Below are positions 55,065 to 64,000 of a stretch of DNA of 64,000 nt, in pieces. The notes under the pieces are model-generated. The model worked only from the letters and a program-made list of their open reading frames with translations. It searched no databases and was not told the DNA's origin. The DNA comes from Paenibacillus woosongensis. GTDB taxonomy: Bacteria > Bacillota > Bacilli > Paenibacillales > Paenibacillaceae. The stretch covers positions 4,543,501-4,607,500 of the forward strand of contig NZ_CP126084.1 of assembly GCF_030122845.1 (NCBI RefSeq). Direction: 5' to 3'. The first letter of the stretch is position 1; each line of letters begins with the position of its first letter. A program made the translations under genes and the position numbers.

Positions 55065-55105
55065 AACAAGCCGGACCCTCGTCAGAGGTTTCCGGCTTGT
55101 TGTTT
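55065..55105 (-). terminator. Terminator after ppc
   Basis: AACAAGCCGGA and TCCGGCTTGTT make an 11-bp stem with a 15-base loop. T-rich sequence on both strands, so it may also stop transcription from the other side. Confidence 0.85.
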
Positions 55106-55123
55106 TGCATCGTTATATGATCA

Positions 55124-57919
55124 TCAGCCCGTATTTCTAAGTCCAGCGGCGATTCCGTTAATCGTAAGCAGTACTTCGCGCAGCAGGTTCGGATCGTCCT
55201 GATCTTTCTCGCGAATCGCGCGGAGCTCGCTAAGTAGCTGTACCTGCATATAACTAAGCGGATCGATGTAAGGATTACGCTGGCGAATGGACTCCTGAAG
55301 TCCCGGATTATGATCCAGAATATCCGTTTGCCCCGTAATTTTCAGAATCATATCCTTCGTCAAATGGAATTCCTCTTCGATTTGCTTGAAAATGCGATCC
55401 CTGACTTCACCGTCTCTGCACATCGCGGCATACTCTTGGGCGATGACCAGATCAGCTTTGACGATCGCGAATTGAAGCGTGTCGATGACCGAACGGAAAA
55501 AGGAGAAATTCTCATACATTTCTTGCAGCACTTTCAAGTTCTCTTCGTTATTCTGATAGAACTGATACAATCCCGTTCCAGCGGCATACCAGGCCGGGAA
55601 CAGATATCTGCTCTGCGTCCAGGCGAATACCCAAGGAATAGCACGTAGATCCTCAAAACGATCGCTATTTTTGCGCTTCGATGGTCTGGATCCGATATTC
55701 AGTTCGCCGACTTCCAGAAGAGGTGTGGATTCCTTGAAGTATCTCAGGAAATCCGGCTCACGGAATACCAAGTCCTGATACTTTTTCAATGAAGTCTCAG
55801 AAATAACCGCACTAATCTCTTCCCATTTTTGTTCATTCTCGTCATTGTCGCGATGCAGCTTCGCATCTATGGCCGCCGTAATCAGCGCCGAGGTTGCTTG
55901 CTCCAGGCTGCGATAAGCGATGCCCTTCAAAGAGTAACGGGAAGATATGACTTCGCCCTGCTCCGTAATCTTGATGCCTCCGCCGATCGTCTCTGCCGGT
56001 TGAACCAGGATACTGCGGTTCAGCGGCATTCCTCCCCGGCCTAGCGCTCCGCCGCGTCCATGGAAGAATTTCAGCTTCACGCCGAATTCGCTAGCTGCAG
56101 CAGTAATTTGCTTCAGAGCCACGCGAAGCTCCCAGTTCGCCGTCACGACGCCGCCATCTTTATTGCTATCGGAATAACCAAGCATAATTTCCTGCAGGTC
56201 ATTCATCGCCGCAACCGATTGGCGATAAATCGGCATGTTGAACAGCTTGCGCATAATGCCAGGAGCATTATGAAGATCGTCGATCGTCTCGAAGAGCGGC
56301 ACCGATTGCAGCGTACAGATTACCGTGCCGTCCGCTTCCCTACGGAACAAGCCTACCTCTTTGGAGAAGACCATAACCTCAAGAATATCGCTCGCCGCTT
56401 CCGTCATACTGATCAAATAGCTCGTAATGCACTGGGTTCCGAATTCCTGCTGGGCCCGGAATACCGTGCGGTACACATTCAGGCACTCCGTAGTGCTCTC
56501 GCTGTATTCTTGGTACGGCGAAGTTAGAGGGCGAGGATCGTTCAGAAGCTCCTCAAGCAGCTTGATTTTCTCTTCTTCCTCCAATTCGGCATAGTTGCTC
56601 ACGATATTCATGTTCGCCAGTATTTCCGTCATTGCATTCTCGTGCTCCTGGCTATGCTGGCGAATGTCCAGCGTCGCTGTATGGAACCCGAAAAGTTCAA
56701 CCTGGCGGATAATCTTCTGAATATGCGTATCTGCGACGTAATCCGCATAATGGTGACGCAAGCTGCGGTCAATGATCTTAAGATCGTGGATAAGCTCCTT
56801 AACGTCCGAATAACGCTCCGGAGTTCCTTTCTTGGAATCATCCAGCAGATTATGCAGCTTCTCCGTCATATAAGTCAGCTTGACCCGGTAAGGCTCTTTC
56901 TCGTTCAACCACTGCGGTGTTCTTTGCAATGTAACTTGCAGGCGGTCTCTTTGAATCGAAGCCTCCAGTTCATCTGTGACATCGACGATCGTCGTGCTGA
57001 AGCTAAGATGCTTGAACAGTTCAGCCAGACAGCGCTCGTATTCACGCACAACGAGCTTGCGCTGGATGTTCAGCGTCTGCCATGTCACATCGGCCGTTAC
57101 GGACGGGTTGCCGTCCCGGTCTCCGCCGATCCAGGAACCAAAACGCAAATATGTCGGCACATGCCACAAATGCTCTGGATAGTATTTGCTCAGACATCGC
57201 TCTAATTCCAAATACACTTCAGGCAGCACCTGGAACAGCGTTTCATGGAAATAATACATGCCGTTGCGTACTTCATCGATGACTGTTGGTTTGCGGTCCC
57301 GCAGTTCATCGGTTTGCCACAGCGTAATCACTTCGTTAAGCAGCTTCTCGCGAAGCTGTTCCCGCTCACGGAACGTTAGCGTTGGATTATCCAACTGCAT
57401 GACATCGTCGGCAATCCGCTTGTGAATGTCCAGAATAGCCCGGCGCATCGCTTCTGTCGGGTGAGCCGTCATTACTAGTTCCAAAGACATTCCTTCCAGA
57501 ATTTCCTGCGCTTCCGCATAATTGAAACCACGTTCCTTCAGATCCCTGACAGAAGCTTCGATCGAACCTGATTGAACCGATTCGCCTGCAGAACGCTCCA
57601 AGTCTCTTCTCCGGCGAATTCGATGGTTCTGCTCCGCAATGTTGACCAATTGAAAATAAATCGCGAACGCACGGATAACTTGGTGACGAATGTCGGGTTC
57701 AAGAGAATTAATCATATCTTTAAACTCTTCATGCAATTCCGGTAAAAATACAGCCCGCAGCGACTTACTGGCTTCACGAATCTTCTCGACAATATCCAAG
57801 AGCTCGTTGCCGCCCTGATGGACCAGGACCTCTCCTAGAATATTGCCCAAAAAACGGATGTCGCGCCGAAGCAGGTTATTTGAATTGCTTTTGCCTGCGG
57901 TCACTGTTAATTCAGTCAT
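55124..57919 (-). CDS. ppc: Phosphoenolpyruvate carboxylase
   Basis: About 931 residues. Carboxylates PEP to oxaloacetate. Catalytic His lies in ELVMTAHPTEAMRR; GSWIGGDRDGNPSV, the substrate loop MLGYSDSNKDGG and FHGRGGALGRGG are all conserved, and the C-terminus ends NGIAAGLRNTG. ATG at 57919 has GGGGAGAA upstream; the open frame starts six codons earlier. Monocistronic. Confidence 0.98.
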   Translation of the reverse strand: MTELTVTAGKSNSNNLLRRDIRFLGNILGEVLVHQGGNELLDIVEKIREASKSLRAVFLPELHEEFKDMINSLEPDIRHQVIRAFAIYFQLVNIAEQNHRIRRRRDLERSAGESVQSGSIEASVRDLKERGFNYAEAQEILEGMSLELVMTAHPTEAMRRAILDIHKRIADDVMQLDNPTLTFREREQLREKLLNEVITLWQTDELRDRKPTVIDEVRNGMYYFHETLFQVLPEVYLELERCLSKYYPEHLWHVPTYLRFGSWIGGDRDGNPSVTADVTWQTLNIQRKLVVREYERCLAELFKHLSFSTTIVDVTDELEASIQRDRLQVTLQRTPQWLNEKEPYRVKLTYMTEKLHNLLDDSKKGTPERYSDVKELIHDLKIIDRSLRHHYADYVADTHIQKIIRQVELFGFHTATLDIRQHSQEHENAMTEILANMNIVSNYAELEEEEKIKLLEELLNDPRPLTSPYQEYSESTTECLNVYRTVFRAQQEFGTQCITSYLISMTEAASDILEVMVFSKEVGLFRREADGTVICTLQSVPLFETIDDLHNAPGIMRKLFNMPIYRQSVAAMNDLQEIMLGYSDSNKDGGVVTANWELRVALKQITAAASEFGVKLKFFHGRGGALGRGGMPLNRSILVQPAETIGGGIKITEQGEVISSRYSLKGIAYRSLEQATSALITAAIDAKLHRDNDENEQKWEEISAVISETSLKKYQDLVFREPDFLRYFKESTPLLEVGELNIGSRPSKRKNSDRFEDLRAIPWVFAWTQSRYLFPAWYAAGTGLYQFYQNNEENLKVLQEMYENFSFFRSVIDTLQFAIVKADLVIAQEYAAMCRDGEVRDRIFKQIEEEFHLTKDMILKITGQTDILDHNPGLQESIRQRNPYIDPLSYMQVQLLSELRAIREKDQDDPNLLREVLLTINGIAAGLRNTG

Positions 57920-58280
57920 GTTTCTCCCCCATTTCATCCCTATTCCGTCTTTCTAAAGCCTTCCTACTATCATACAATAAACTGTTCTGAAAATCTTCAC
58001 TTTATTGTAAAGTAGCATCAAAAAAATTCAGCCAGCAACGAACCTATTCTGGCTTTTTATACAATCAGACGCATAATACGACGACTCCAACAGGACAATT
58101 TCACAAAACACCTTATATTTATGCATCATAACCGTAATCACTTAGATTACACATTCTAGAATCCAATACTTACCTTATCACGGTGAAGTAATGAAATGCA
58201 ATAGTATTATTCGGAGAAAGTGACACTTTACAGCAATATTCTACCCAGTTTAATCTTCTAGTAATTTCTGCCGCTGATGA
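57920..58280. other. Intergenic region between divergent ppc and ABC operon
   Basis: No gene. Near ppc a TATGAT hexamer lies on the minus strand at about 57965, a candidate -10. The middle part is AT-rich without recognisable sites; the promoter and operator of the ABC operon follow. Confidence 0.4.
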
Positions 58281-58309
58281 TTTACTTTGTTTCTTTTTAG
58301 AATTATAAT
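58281..58309 (+). promoter_or_regulatory. Promoter of the ABC-2 efflux operon
   Basis: TTTACT (58281-58286) and a perfect TATAAT (58304-58309) with 17 bases between, about 45 bases before the ATG. Transcription should start near 58316, inside the palindromic operator. Confidence 0.65.
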
Positions 58310-58315
58310 ACGAAG

Positions 58316-58329
58316 TGAGTGCTCACTCA
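58316..58329. promoter_or_regulatory. TetR-type operator
   Basis: TGAGTG-CT-CACTCA, a palindrome of two 6-bp arms of the kind bound by TetR regulators, placed at the predicted transcription start. The TetR protein encoded at 60192 is the obvious ligand. Confidence 0.65.
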
Positions 58330-58354
58330 TTATCCTTGAAAAGGAGAATTTACC

Positions 58355-59086
58355 ATGGCTCACAATAGTCCTGTAATTCGAGTTACCGATGCCTCGAAGC
58401 AGTTTGGCAAGAAAAGCGTCCTAGAACATATTTCGCTTGATGTATTTCCTTCGGAAACCTTCGGTCTCCTTGGCCCGTCAGGTTCAGGCAAGACGACGCT
58501 GGTCAAGCTGCTCACAGGGATCGATCAGGCAACGTCCGGATTCATCGAAGCATTCGGCACGCCTATGCCGCGCCTCGATATTTTATCAAAAATCGGCTAT
58601 ATGGCTCAATCCGATGCTTTGTATACCGAGCTCAGCGCCCTGGAAAACCTTGATTTCTACGCTGCCTTGTACGGCTTAAAGGGGGCACGGCGTAAACAGC
58701 GAATGTCCGCGGTTATGGACATCGTCTCGCTGCAGGATCATCTCCATAAGAAGGTGATGCAATACTCCGGGGGCATGAAACGCAGGCTATCCCTGGCCAT
58801 TGCCTTGCTGCATGAGCCTCCCCTGCTCATTCTGGATGAGCCTACGGTAGGAATTGACCCGTTGCTGCGCCAAGCGATCTGGACCGAGCTGAAGGCCTTA
58901 AACACCAAGGGAACAACGATTATTCTGACGACGCATGTGATGGATGAAGCGGACAAATGCGACCGTCTCGGCATGATTCGGGAAGGACGCTTGATTGCCG
59001 TCGATACGCCAACAGCACTGATCGAGAGAGCGGGTAAACCTTCTATTGAGGAAGCTTTTATTTACTACGGAGGTGTTCACTCATGA
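58355..59086 (+). CDS. ABC-2 type transporter ATPase
   Basis: 243 residues with Walker [11 protein letters not shown], signature YSGGMKRRLSLAIAL, Walker B LLILDEPTVGIDP and LTTHVMDEAD with the switch His. These match the daunorubicin/multidrug (DrrA/CcmA) class. AAGGAG precedes the ATG; the stop overlaps the permease start as ATGA. Powers the adjacent permease, likely drug or toxic-compound efflux under TetR control. Confidence 0.92.
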   Translation: MAHNSPVIRVTDASKQFGKKSVLEHISLDVFPSETFGLLGPSGSGKTTLVKLLTGIDQATSGFIEAFGTPMPRLDILSKIGYMAQSDALYTELSALENLDFYAALYGLKGARRKQRMSAVMDIVSLQDHLHKKVMQYSGGMKRRLSLAIALLHEPPLLILDEPTVGIDPLLRQAIWTELKALNTKGTTIILTTHVMDEADKCDRLGMIREGRLIAVDTPTALIERAGKPSIEEAFIYYGGVHS

Positions 59087-60111
59087 GAGTAAGGGCCATC
59101 ATCCTGCGTATTTTAAGACAATTCCGGCGGGACAAAAGAACGCTTGCTCTTCTCTTCTTAGCCCCTCTCTTAGTACTGACTTTAATGAACCTGGTCTTTA
59201 ATGGTTCGGATTATGAACCAAAGGTTGGGGTTGTGAATGTTCCAAGCCAGCTTACCGGTCAAATGAAAGAGCAACAGGCTCATGTCTTCTATTATGAGAG
59301 CAGAGAAGCTGCTGAGCAGGCTTTGAAGGACCGGAGCATCGATGCCATCGTCTCAGTAGACAATACAAGCCTTCAAGTCAAGCTGGAGGGCAGTGAGCCT
59401 TCCGTCAATAAGGCCGTCATTATGCTGCTGCAAAAATCAGGCGAACAACTTCATTCCGAGACATCTGCGAGCAACATGAATATAACGTACCTGCACGGTT
59501 CGGAGAACATGACGGCGATCGATCAATTCGGACCGATTCTGATTGGATTTTTCATCTTCTTTTTTGTCTTCCTCATTTCTGGGGTCTCCTTCCTCCGGGA
59601 ACGCACGACAGGCACGCTGGAACGCCTGCTATCGACACCTCTGCGCCGCTGGGAGCTCGTCCTTGGGTATATCGGAGGATTCGGCATATTTACGATCATA
59701 CAGGCGCTATTAATTTCCTGGTTCTGTATCAAAGTACTCGGCATTCTGATGACCGGTTCCTTTGCTTACGTGCTTCTGCTGACGCTGCTGCTGTCGATGA
59801 CCGCACTAACACTTGGCACCCTGCTGTCCGCCTACGCCAATAATGAACTGCAGATGATTCAGTTTATTCCATTAATTATCGTTCCACAGCTCTTCTTGTC
59901 CGGCCTATTCCCGCTTGATACTCTGCCCCTCTGGCTGCAGAAGCTTGGCATTATCATGCCGCTAACCTACGGGACGCATGCCTTAAGCGACGTCATGATT
60001 CGAGGGATGGGCTGGAGCGCAATTGTCGGGGACGTCATGGTACTGATCGGATTCTCCCTATTATTCATCGCATTAAATATTACCGCTTTGCGGAAGCATC
60101 GCAAAATATAA
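59083..60111 (+). CDS. ABC-2 type transporter permease
   Basis: 342 residues: membrane segment near the N-terminus, a large extracytoplasmic loop (about 40-155), then five membrane segments (FGPILIGFFIFFFVFLISGVSF onward). FLRERTTGTLERLLSTPLRRWELVLGY is the diagnostic ABC-2 loop, and LSGLFPLDTLPLWLQKLGIIMPLTY is typical of DrrB/YhgE-like drug permeases. Confidence 0.92.
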   Translation: MRVRAIILRILRQFRRDKRTLALLFLAPLLVLTLMNLVFNGSDYEPKVGVVNVPSQLTGQMKEQQAHVFYYESREAAEQALKDRSIDAIVSVDNTSLQVKLEGSEPSVNKAVIMLLQKSGEQLHSETSASNMNITYLHGSENMTAIDQFGPILIGFFIFFFVFLISGVSFLRERTTGTLERLLSTPLRRWELVLGYIGGFGIFTIIQALLISWFCIKVLGILMTGSFAYVLLLTLLLSMTALTLGTLLSAYANNELQMIQFIPLIIVPQLFLSGLFPLDTLPLWLQKLGIIMPLTYGTHALSDVMIRGMGWSAIVGDVMVLIGFSLLFIALNITALRKHRKI

Positions 60112-60191
60112 CATTCCGAGCGAGCTTATGATAAAATTAGGTAATATGAGGATGCAATAAAACCCAGTGGTTTTTCAGGAGGATATACCGG

Positions 60192-60854
60192 ATGTCCCAA
60201 CAAGATCAGATAGAACAATGGATTCAGGAAATCATCAAAATAGATGAAGCTAAAATGACCGATAAACAAATTAAAATTATTCAGGCGGCTGTCGAAGTTT
60301 TTGCAGAGAAAGGATATGCGGCTTCCTCAACCAGCGAAATTGCTCAGAAAGCGGGGGTTGCGGAAGGAACGATCTTTCGCCACTATAAAACCAAGAAAGA
60401 CCTGCTCCTCTCCATCGTATCTCCGATGATGAGCAGGCTAATTGCCCCCTTCGTGTGGAATGATTTCAAAGAAGTGCTGGAGTCAGACTACCCTACGATC
60501 GAGGACTTTCTTTATGCGCTTGCAGTTAATCGCTTGAATTTTGCCCGCAAGCATATTAAGCTCATTAAAATTTTACTGCAGGAAATCCCGTTCCAGCCCA
60601 TGCTGCAGGAGGAGTTCAAAAAACATATCGGCAACAAAGTCTTCCACAGATTCGCTGAAATCGTGGAGCATTTCAAAAGCAAAGGACAGATCATCGAAAT
60701 GCCTGCTCCTTCCCTGCTGCGATTCAGCGCTTCGGCCATGATTGGACTGTTCATTTCCCGTTTTGTCATCTTTCCCGACCAGCCTTGGGATGAGGACAAG
60801 GAAATTCGGGATACGATACAGCTCATTTTAAATGGAATATCTGCCAAGCCCTAA
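60192..60854 (+). CDS. TetR-family regulator of the ABC-2 operon
   Basis: 220 residues. Helix-turn-helix: KIIQAAVEVFAEKGYAASSTSEIAQKAGVAEGTIFRHYKTKKDLLLSI. The N-terminal extension (SQQDQIEQWIQEIIKIDEAKMTDKQ) is unusual in length. AGGAGG lies ten bases upstream. Third gene of the unit, 80 bases after the permease; likely represses the operon through the palindrome at 58316 and responds to the exported drug through its helical C-terminal domain. Confidence 0.92.
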   Translation: MSQQDQIEQWIQEIIKIDEAKMTDKQIKIIQAAVEVFAEKGYAASSTSEIAQKAGVAEGTIFRHYKTKKDLLLSIVSPMMSRLIAPFVWNDFKEVLESDYPTIEDFLYALAVNRLNFARKHIKLIKILLQEIPFQPMLQEEFKKHIGNKVFHRFAEIVEHFKSKGQIIEMPAPSLLRFSASAMIGLFISRFVIFPDQPWDEDKEIRDTIQLILNGISAKP

Positions 60855-60867
60855 ACCAATAAAAAAT

Positions 60868-60912
60868 TAAAAGCCTGACGGAAAACACGATGTTTTGCTG
60901 TCAGGCTTTTAT
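60868..60912 (+). terminator. Terminator after tetR
   Basis: AAAAGCCTGAC and GTCAGGCTTTT form an 11-bp stem with an inner GGAAAACA..TGTTTTGC pairing; T-run on the plus strand. Confidence 0.88.
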
Positions 60913-61575
60913 GCATTTGATTTGAAGGAAGGCAGCAAGCCATATGCCTGCTACGCTCAATAGATTGTGGGCTAATGCCACTTGCCCTGGAAGGTGTAGG
61001 TCTTTTTTGTGAGCAGCCCAGGACCCTATAATGGGCAGGCAACTGCTCGTTAGGAGTCGCTTCAATCATCCCATCAATATCACGAGTCATATAGTGGAAC
61101 GGGAATGTATGTCTCCAAATCAAGAGTCATTGGAGTACATTTAATATAGTTCTACTTATTTAAATGGATTTATAGTAGTTAGTTTTTGCGGAAAAGGAGG
61201 GAATGTAGATTTAAATGGATTTCATGTCGTAAGAAGTAGGGGAGATGCTCCTCAAGGTCTGGATTCTTGATTTTAGATGCAAAAAATCCATCTAATCCCC
61301 TGAAACATTCGTTTAGAGCATAATTAGATACATCAATTCCATTTAGTCCGGTCAGGTTGAAGTCCAACTGTCTATATACGAGAAGCTAAAGAATGGGGAT
61401 AGGCACTGTTCTGGCCTGTTGCTTGCTTTCCATAAACAATTATAAATAATCATAATATCCCCTTGCGGGATTCTGCAAAAAGCCTAAGGATGGGCCCTTT
61501 AGAGCCTGCACGGACGATCGGCCCCCTGTGGCTTCTCTCTCCATCTACAGAAAACAAAAAAATAGCCCACATAAA
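60913..61575. other. Gene-free stretch between tetR and the tRNA array
   Basis: Several short open frames exist on both strands (for example 61179-61367 minus), but none has a ribosome site or recognisable product. I see no gene here. Confidence 0.4.
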
Positions 61576-61598
61576 CAAAAAAACTGCCTGTTGGCAGT
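61576..61598 (-). terminator. Terminator of the rRNA-tRNA operon
   Basis: ACTGCC-AACA-GGCAGT stem on the minus strand, followed by TTTTTTTG, directly after the last tRNA gene. Confidence 0.9.
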
Positions 61599-61610
61599 GT
61601 TGTTTGTTTA

Positions 61611-61684
61611 TGGAGCGGGTGATGGGAATCGAACCCACGCTACCAGCTTGGAAGGCTGGAGTTCTACCATTGAACTACACCCGC
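61611..61684 (-). tRNA. tRNA-Gly (anticodon TCC), CCA encoded
   Basis: Cloverleaf starts GCGGGTGTAGTTCAATGG; anticodon loop CTTCCAA; GTTCGATTC T-loop; ends with encoded CCA. Last gene of the array. Confidence 0.95.
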
Positions 61685-61691
61685 ATCATTA

Positions 61692-61768
61692 TGGTCGGGA
61701 CGACACGATTCGAACATGCGACCCCCTGGTCCCAAACCAGGTGCTCTACCAAGCTGAGCTACGTCCCG
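61692..61768 (-). tRNA. tRNA-Pro (anticodon TGG), CCA encoded
   Basis: Starts CGGGACGTAGCTCAGCTTGG; anticodon loop TTTGGGA; GTTCGAATC T-loop; encoded CCA. Confidence 0.95.
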
Positions 61769-61790
61769 TTAATGATGTGTTAAGTTAAAG

Positions 61791-61867
61791 TGGCACGCCC
61801 TGAGAGATTCGAACTCCCGACCTTTTGATTCGTAGTCAAACGCTCTATCCAGCTGAGCTAAGGGCGC
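61791..61867 (-). tRNA. tRNA-Arg (anticodon ACG), CCA encoded
   Basis: Starts GCGCCCTTAGCTCAGCTGG; anticodon loop CTACGAA; encoded CCA. Confidence 0.95.
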
Positions 61868-61874
61868 ATAATTA

Positions 61875-61949
61875 TGGAGCGGACGACGGGAATCGAACCC
61901 GCGACCCTCGCCTTGGCAAGGCGATGCTCTACCGCTGAGCCACGTCCGC
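61875..61949 (-). tRNA. tRNA-Gly (anticodon GCC), CCA encoded
   Basis: Starts GCGGACGTGGCTCAGCGG; anticodon loop TTGCCAA; encoded CCA. Confidence 0.95.
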
Positions 61950-61956
61950 ATAACTA

Positions 61957-62041
61957 TGGTGCGCGTGGAGGGACTTGAACCCCCACATCCGAAGACGCTA
62001 GATCCTAAGTCTAGTGCGTCTGCCAATTCCGCCACACGCGC
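61957..62041 (-). tRNA. tRNA-Leu (anticodon TAG), CCA encoded
   Basis: 85 bases with a long variable arm; starts GCGCGTGTGGCGGAATTGG; anticodon loop CTTAGGA; encoded CCA. Confidence 0.95.
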
Positions 62042-62054
62042 ATTTTTGAAAAAG

Positions 62055-62127
62055 TGAGCCATGAAGGACTCGAACCTTCGACACCCTGATTAAAAGTCAG
62101 GTGCTCTACCAACTGAGCTAATGGCTC
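62055..62127 (-). tRNA. tRNA-Lys (anticodon TTT), CCA not encoded
   Basis: Starts GAGCCATTAGCTCAGTTGG; anticodon loop CTTTTAA. After the discriminator A the sequence reads CTTTT, so CCA must be added after transcription, unlike its neighbours. Confidence 0.94.
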
Positions 62128-62133
62128 GTACAA

Positions 62134-62208
62134 TGGCTGGGGATATAGGATTCGAACCTATGAATGACGGAGTCAAAGTCCGTTGCCTTACCGCTTGGCT
62201 AATCCCCA
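62134..62208 (-). tRNA. tRNA-Gln (anticodon TTG), CCA encoded
   Basis: Starts TGGGGATTAGCCAAGCGG; anticodon loop CTTTGAC; encoded CCA. Confidence 0.95.
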
Positions 62209-62221
62209 ATAAAATTTCAAA

Positions 62222-62297
62222 TGGTGGAGGCTAACGGGATCGAACCGCTGACCCTCTGCTTGTAAGGCAGATGCTCTCCCAGCTGAGCTAAGCCTCC
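62222..62297 (-). tRNA. tRNA-Val (anticodon TAC), CCA encoded
   Basis: Starts GGAGGCTTAGCTCAGCTGGG; anticodon loop CTTACAA; encoded CCA. Confidence 0.95.
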
Positions 62298-62329
62298 ATA
62301 TGTAGGACAGTGTTCATCTGAAGCCCCAA

Positions 62330-62382
62330 GGGATTCTCATCCCTACTGATGCTTATAATGAAAGTGGTGACCCGTAGGGGAT
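62330..62382. repeat. 53-bp direct repeat, copy 1, with tRNA-Glu 3' end fragment
   Basis: Identical over 53 bases to 62450-62502. It contains CCA plus about 15 bases of the tRNA-Glu acceptor/T-arm and then diverges, so it is a non-functional tRNA tail 120 bases downstream of the real one. Confidence 0.85.
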
Positions 62383-62449
62383 ACTCTCACTTCGTTCGAG
62401 ACTGCGATGTTACTGCTAACGACGCTTATGCTCCGACGAACCCCTTTAT

Positions 62450-62502
62450 GGGATTCTCATCCCTACTGATGCTTATAATGAAAGTGGTGACCCGTAGGGG
62501 AT
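62450..62502. repeat. 53-bp direct repeat, copy 2, within tRNA-Glu
   Basis: Covers the 3' end of the intact tRNA-Glu gene and about 35 bases downstream of it. See copy 1. Confidence 0.85.
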
Positions 62503-62559
62503 TCGAACCCCTGTTACCTCCGTGAAAGGGAGGTGTCTTAACCCCTTGACCAACGGGCC
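62485..62559 (-). tRNA. tRNA-Glu (anticodon TTC), CCA encoded
   Basis: Starts GGCCCGTTGGTCAAGGGG; anticodon loop CTTTCAC; encoded CCA. Its 3' end is duplicated downstream. Confidence 0.95.
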
Positions 62560-62588
62560 ATATGTTTACTACACAAAGCAAAGATAGT

Positions 62589-62663
62589 GGAGCTCTCAAC
62601 CGGGATCGAACCGGTGACCTCATCCTTACCATGGATGCACTCTACCTACTGAGCTATGAGAGC
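62589..62663 (-). tRNA. tRNA-Thr (anticodon GGT), CCA encoded
   Basis: Starts GCTCTCATAGCTCAGTAGG; anticodon loop ATGGTAA; encoded CCA. Confidence 0.94.
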
Positions 62664-62666
62664 AAA

Positions 62667-62743
62667 TGGCTCCCCGAACAGGACTCGAACCTGTGACAAC
62701 TCGATTAACAGTCGAGTGCTCTACCGACTGAGCTATCAGGGAA
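62667..62743 (-). tRNA. tRNA-Asn (anticodon GTT), CCA encoded
   Basis: Starts TTCCCTGATAGCTCAGTCGG; anticodon loop CTGTTAA; encoded CCA. First tRNA after the 5S rRNA gene. Confidence 0.94.
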
Positions 62744-62749
62744 CATCCG

Positions 62750-62866
62750 CTTGGCGACGTCCTACTCTCCCAGGACCCTGCGGTCCAAGTACCATCGGCG
62801 CTGGAGGGCTTAACGGTCGTGTTCGAGATGGGTACGTGTGGAACCCCTCCGCCATTGCCACCAAAC
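62750..62866 (-). rRNA. 5S ribosomal RNA
   Basis: About 117 bases; on the minus strand begins TTTGGTGGCAATGGCGGAGG and ends CGTCGCCAAGC, the Firmicute 5S pattern, with GTACCATCGGCGC region in the middle. Lies between 23S and the tRNA array. Confidence 0.95.
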
Positions 62867-63082
62867 ATGATTTTTGCGCTGCTTCCGCTTCATCGATCTG
62901 CTATCGCAAAATATCAGACCTTAGAACAGACATGCAGCTTAAAATCGACTCAGGTTCTTGATCACCTGAAAACTGGATACGAAACTTCATTTGCGTGTTA
63001 GCCCTTACTTGGTTCACCGGGGCCCCCGAAAAGTATTCGGTATACTCTTCGAAGCCTCCGCTTCACTTTTTGGGGTAAAGTT

Positions 63083-64000
<918 letters not shown>

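Noticed and set aside
60851..61123. 90-residue open frame after tetR on the minus strand
   Set aside because: Overlaps the terminator hairpin and has no ribosome site or family resemblance.
61463..61788. Open frames across the tRNA genes
   Set aside because: Read through intact tRNA cloverleafs; not real proteins.

Overview
The window reads as a chromosome segment of a Paenibacillus-like Firmicute. The evidence is a Paenibacillus/Bacillus-type GH16 lichenase at the left edge, an LplB/LplC-type sugar ABC system with a membrane AraC regulator, the conserved sigW-rsiW-cdaA-cdaR-glmM-glmS block with a glmS ribozyme, and an rRNA operon followed by a dense tRNA array. Almost all genes lie on the minus strand.

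Layout. 1-2 kb: truncated lichenase, a YjbR-family protein, an ANT(6) aminoglycoside adenylyltransferase. 2-12 kb: a carbohydrate uptake and oxidation locus (AraC-type sensor, two paralogous solute-binding lipoproteins, two permeases, two Gfo/Idh/MocA dehydrogenases). 12.2-13.4 kb: broken ABC permeases cut by an IS30 end. 13.98-25.8 kb: a 12-gene, largely overlapping operon. It combines L-2,3-diaminopropionate synthesis (SbnA/SbnB-like), three ATP-grasp ligases, an MFS exporter, a GH88-like hydrolase, a CitD-like carrier protein, a CitE-like lyase, a stand-alone aminoacyl:carrier-protein ligase and the CitG/CitX enzymes that make and attach the carrier's prosthetic group. It lacks citF and citC and so is not citrate lyase. 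I read it as an undescribed carrier-dependent natural-product pathway.

26-46.5 kb is accessory DNA in which I see the ends of Tn7-like transposons. Three right ends (26313, 35455, 46507) share a 27-bp terminal layout with TnsB-like sites at a strict 20-bp period. One left end (35461) has three spaced sites, the asymmetry known from Tn7. The element 35461-46507 has 5-bp flanks matching 4/5, ends 555 bp downstream of glmS, carries a truncated TnsD/TniQ gene but no tnsABC, and holds a Gabija-like pair (OLD-TOPRIM ATPase plus UvrD helicase) followed by a HEPN protein and a Cap4-like nuclease candidate. The segment 26.3-35.5 kb looks like a second, more decayed element in tandem, holding IS30, a group II intron piece, an ABC transporter, a frameshifted hydrolase and restriction remnants. 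Each element has an XRE regulator just inside its right end.

47-58 kb is core: glmS, glmS ribozyme, glmM, cdaR, cdaA, rsiW, sigW, ppc. 58.3-60.9 kb: an ABC-2 drug-efflux-type operon with its own TetR regulator and an operator over the promoter start. 61.6-64 kb: eleven tRNA genes, 5S rRNA and the 3' part of 23S rRNA, all minus strand, with a 53-bp duplication of the tRNA-Glu 3' end.

Calls come from reading motifs; no database search was run. Several breaks lie at homopolymers, so sequencing or assembly error is possible for those.
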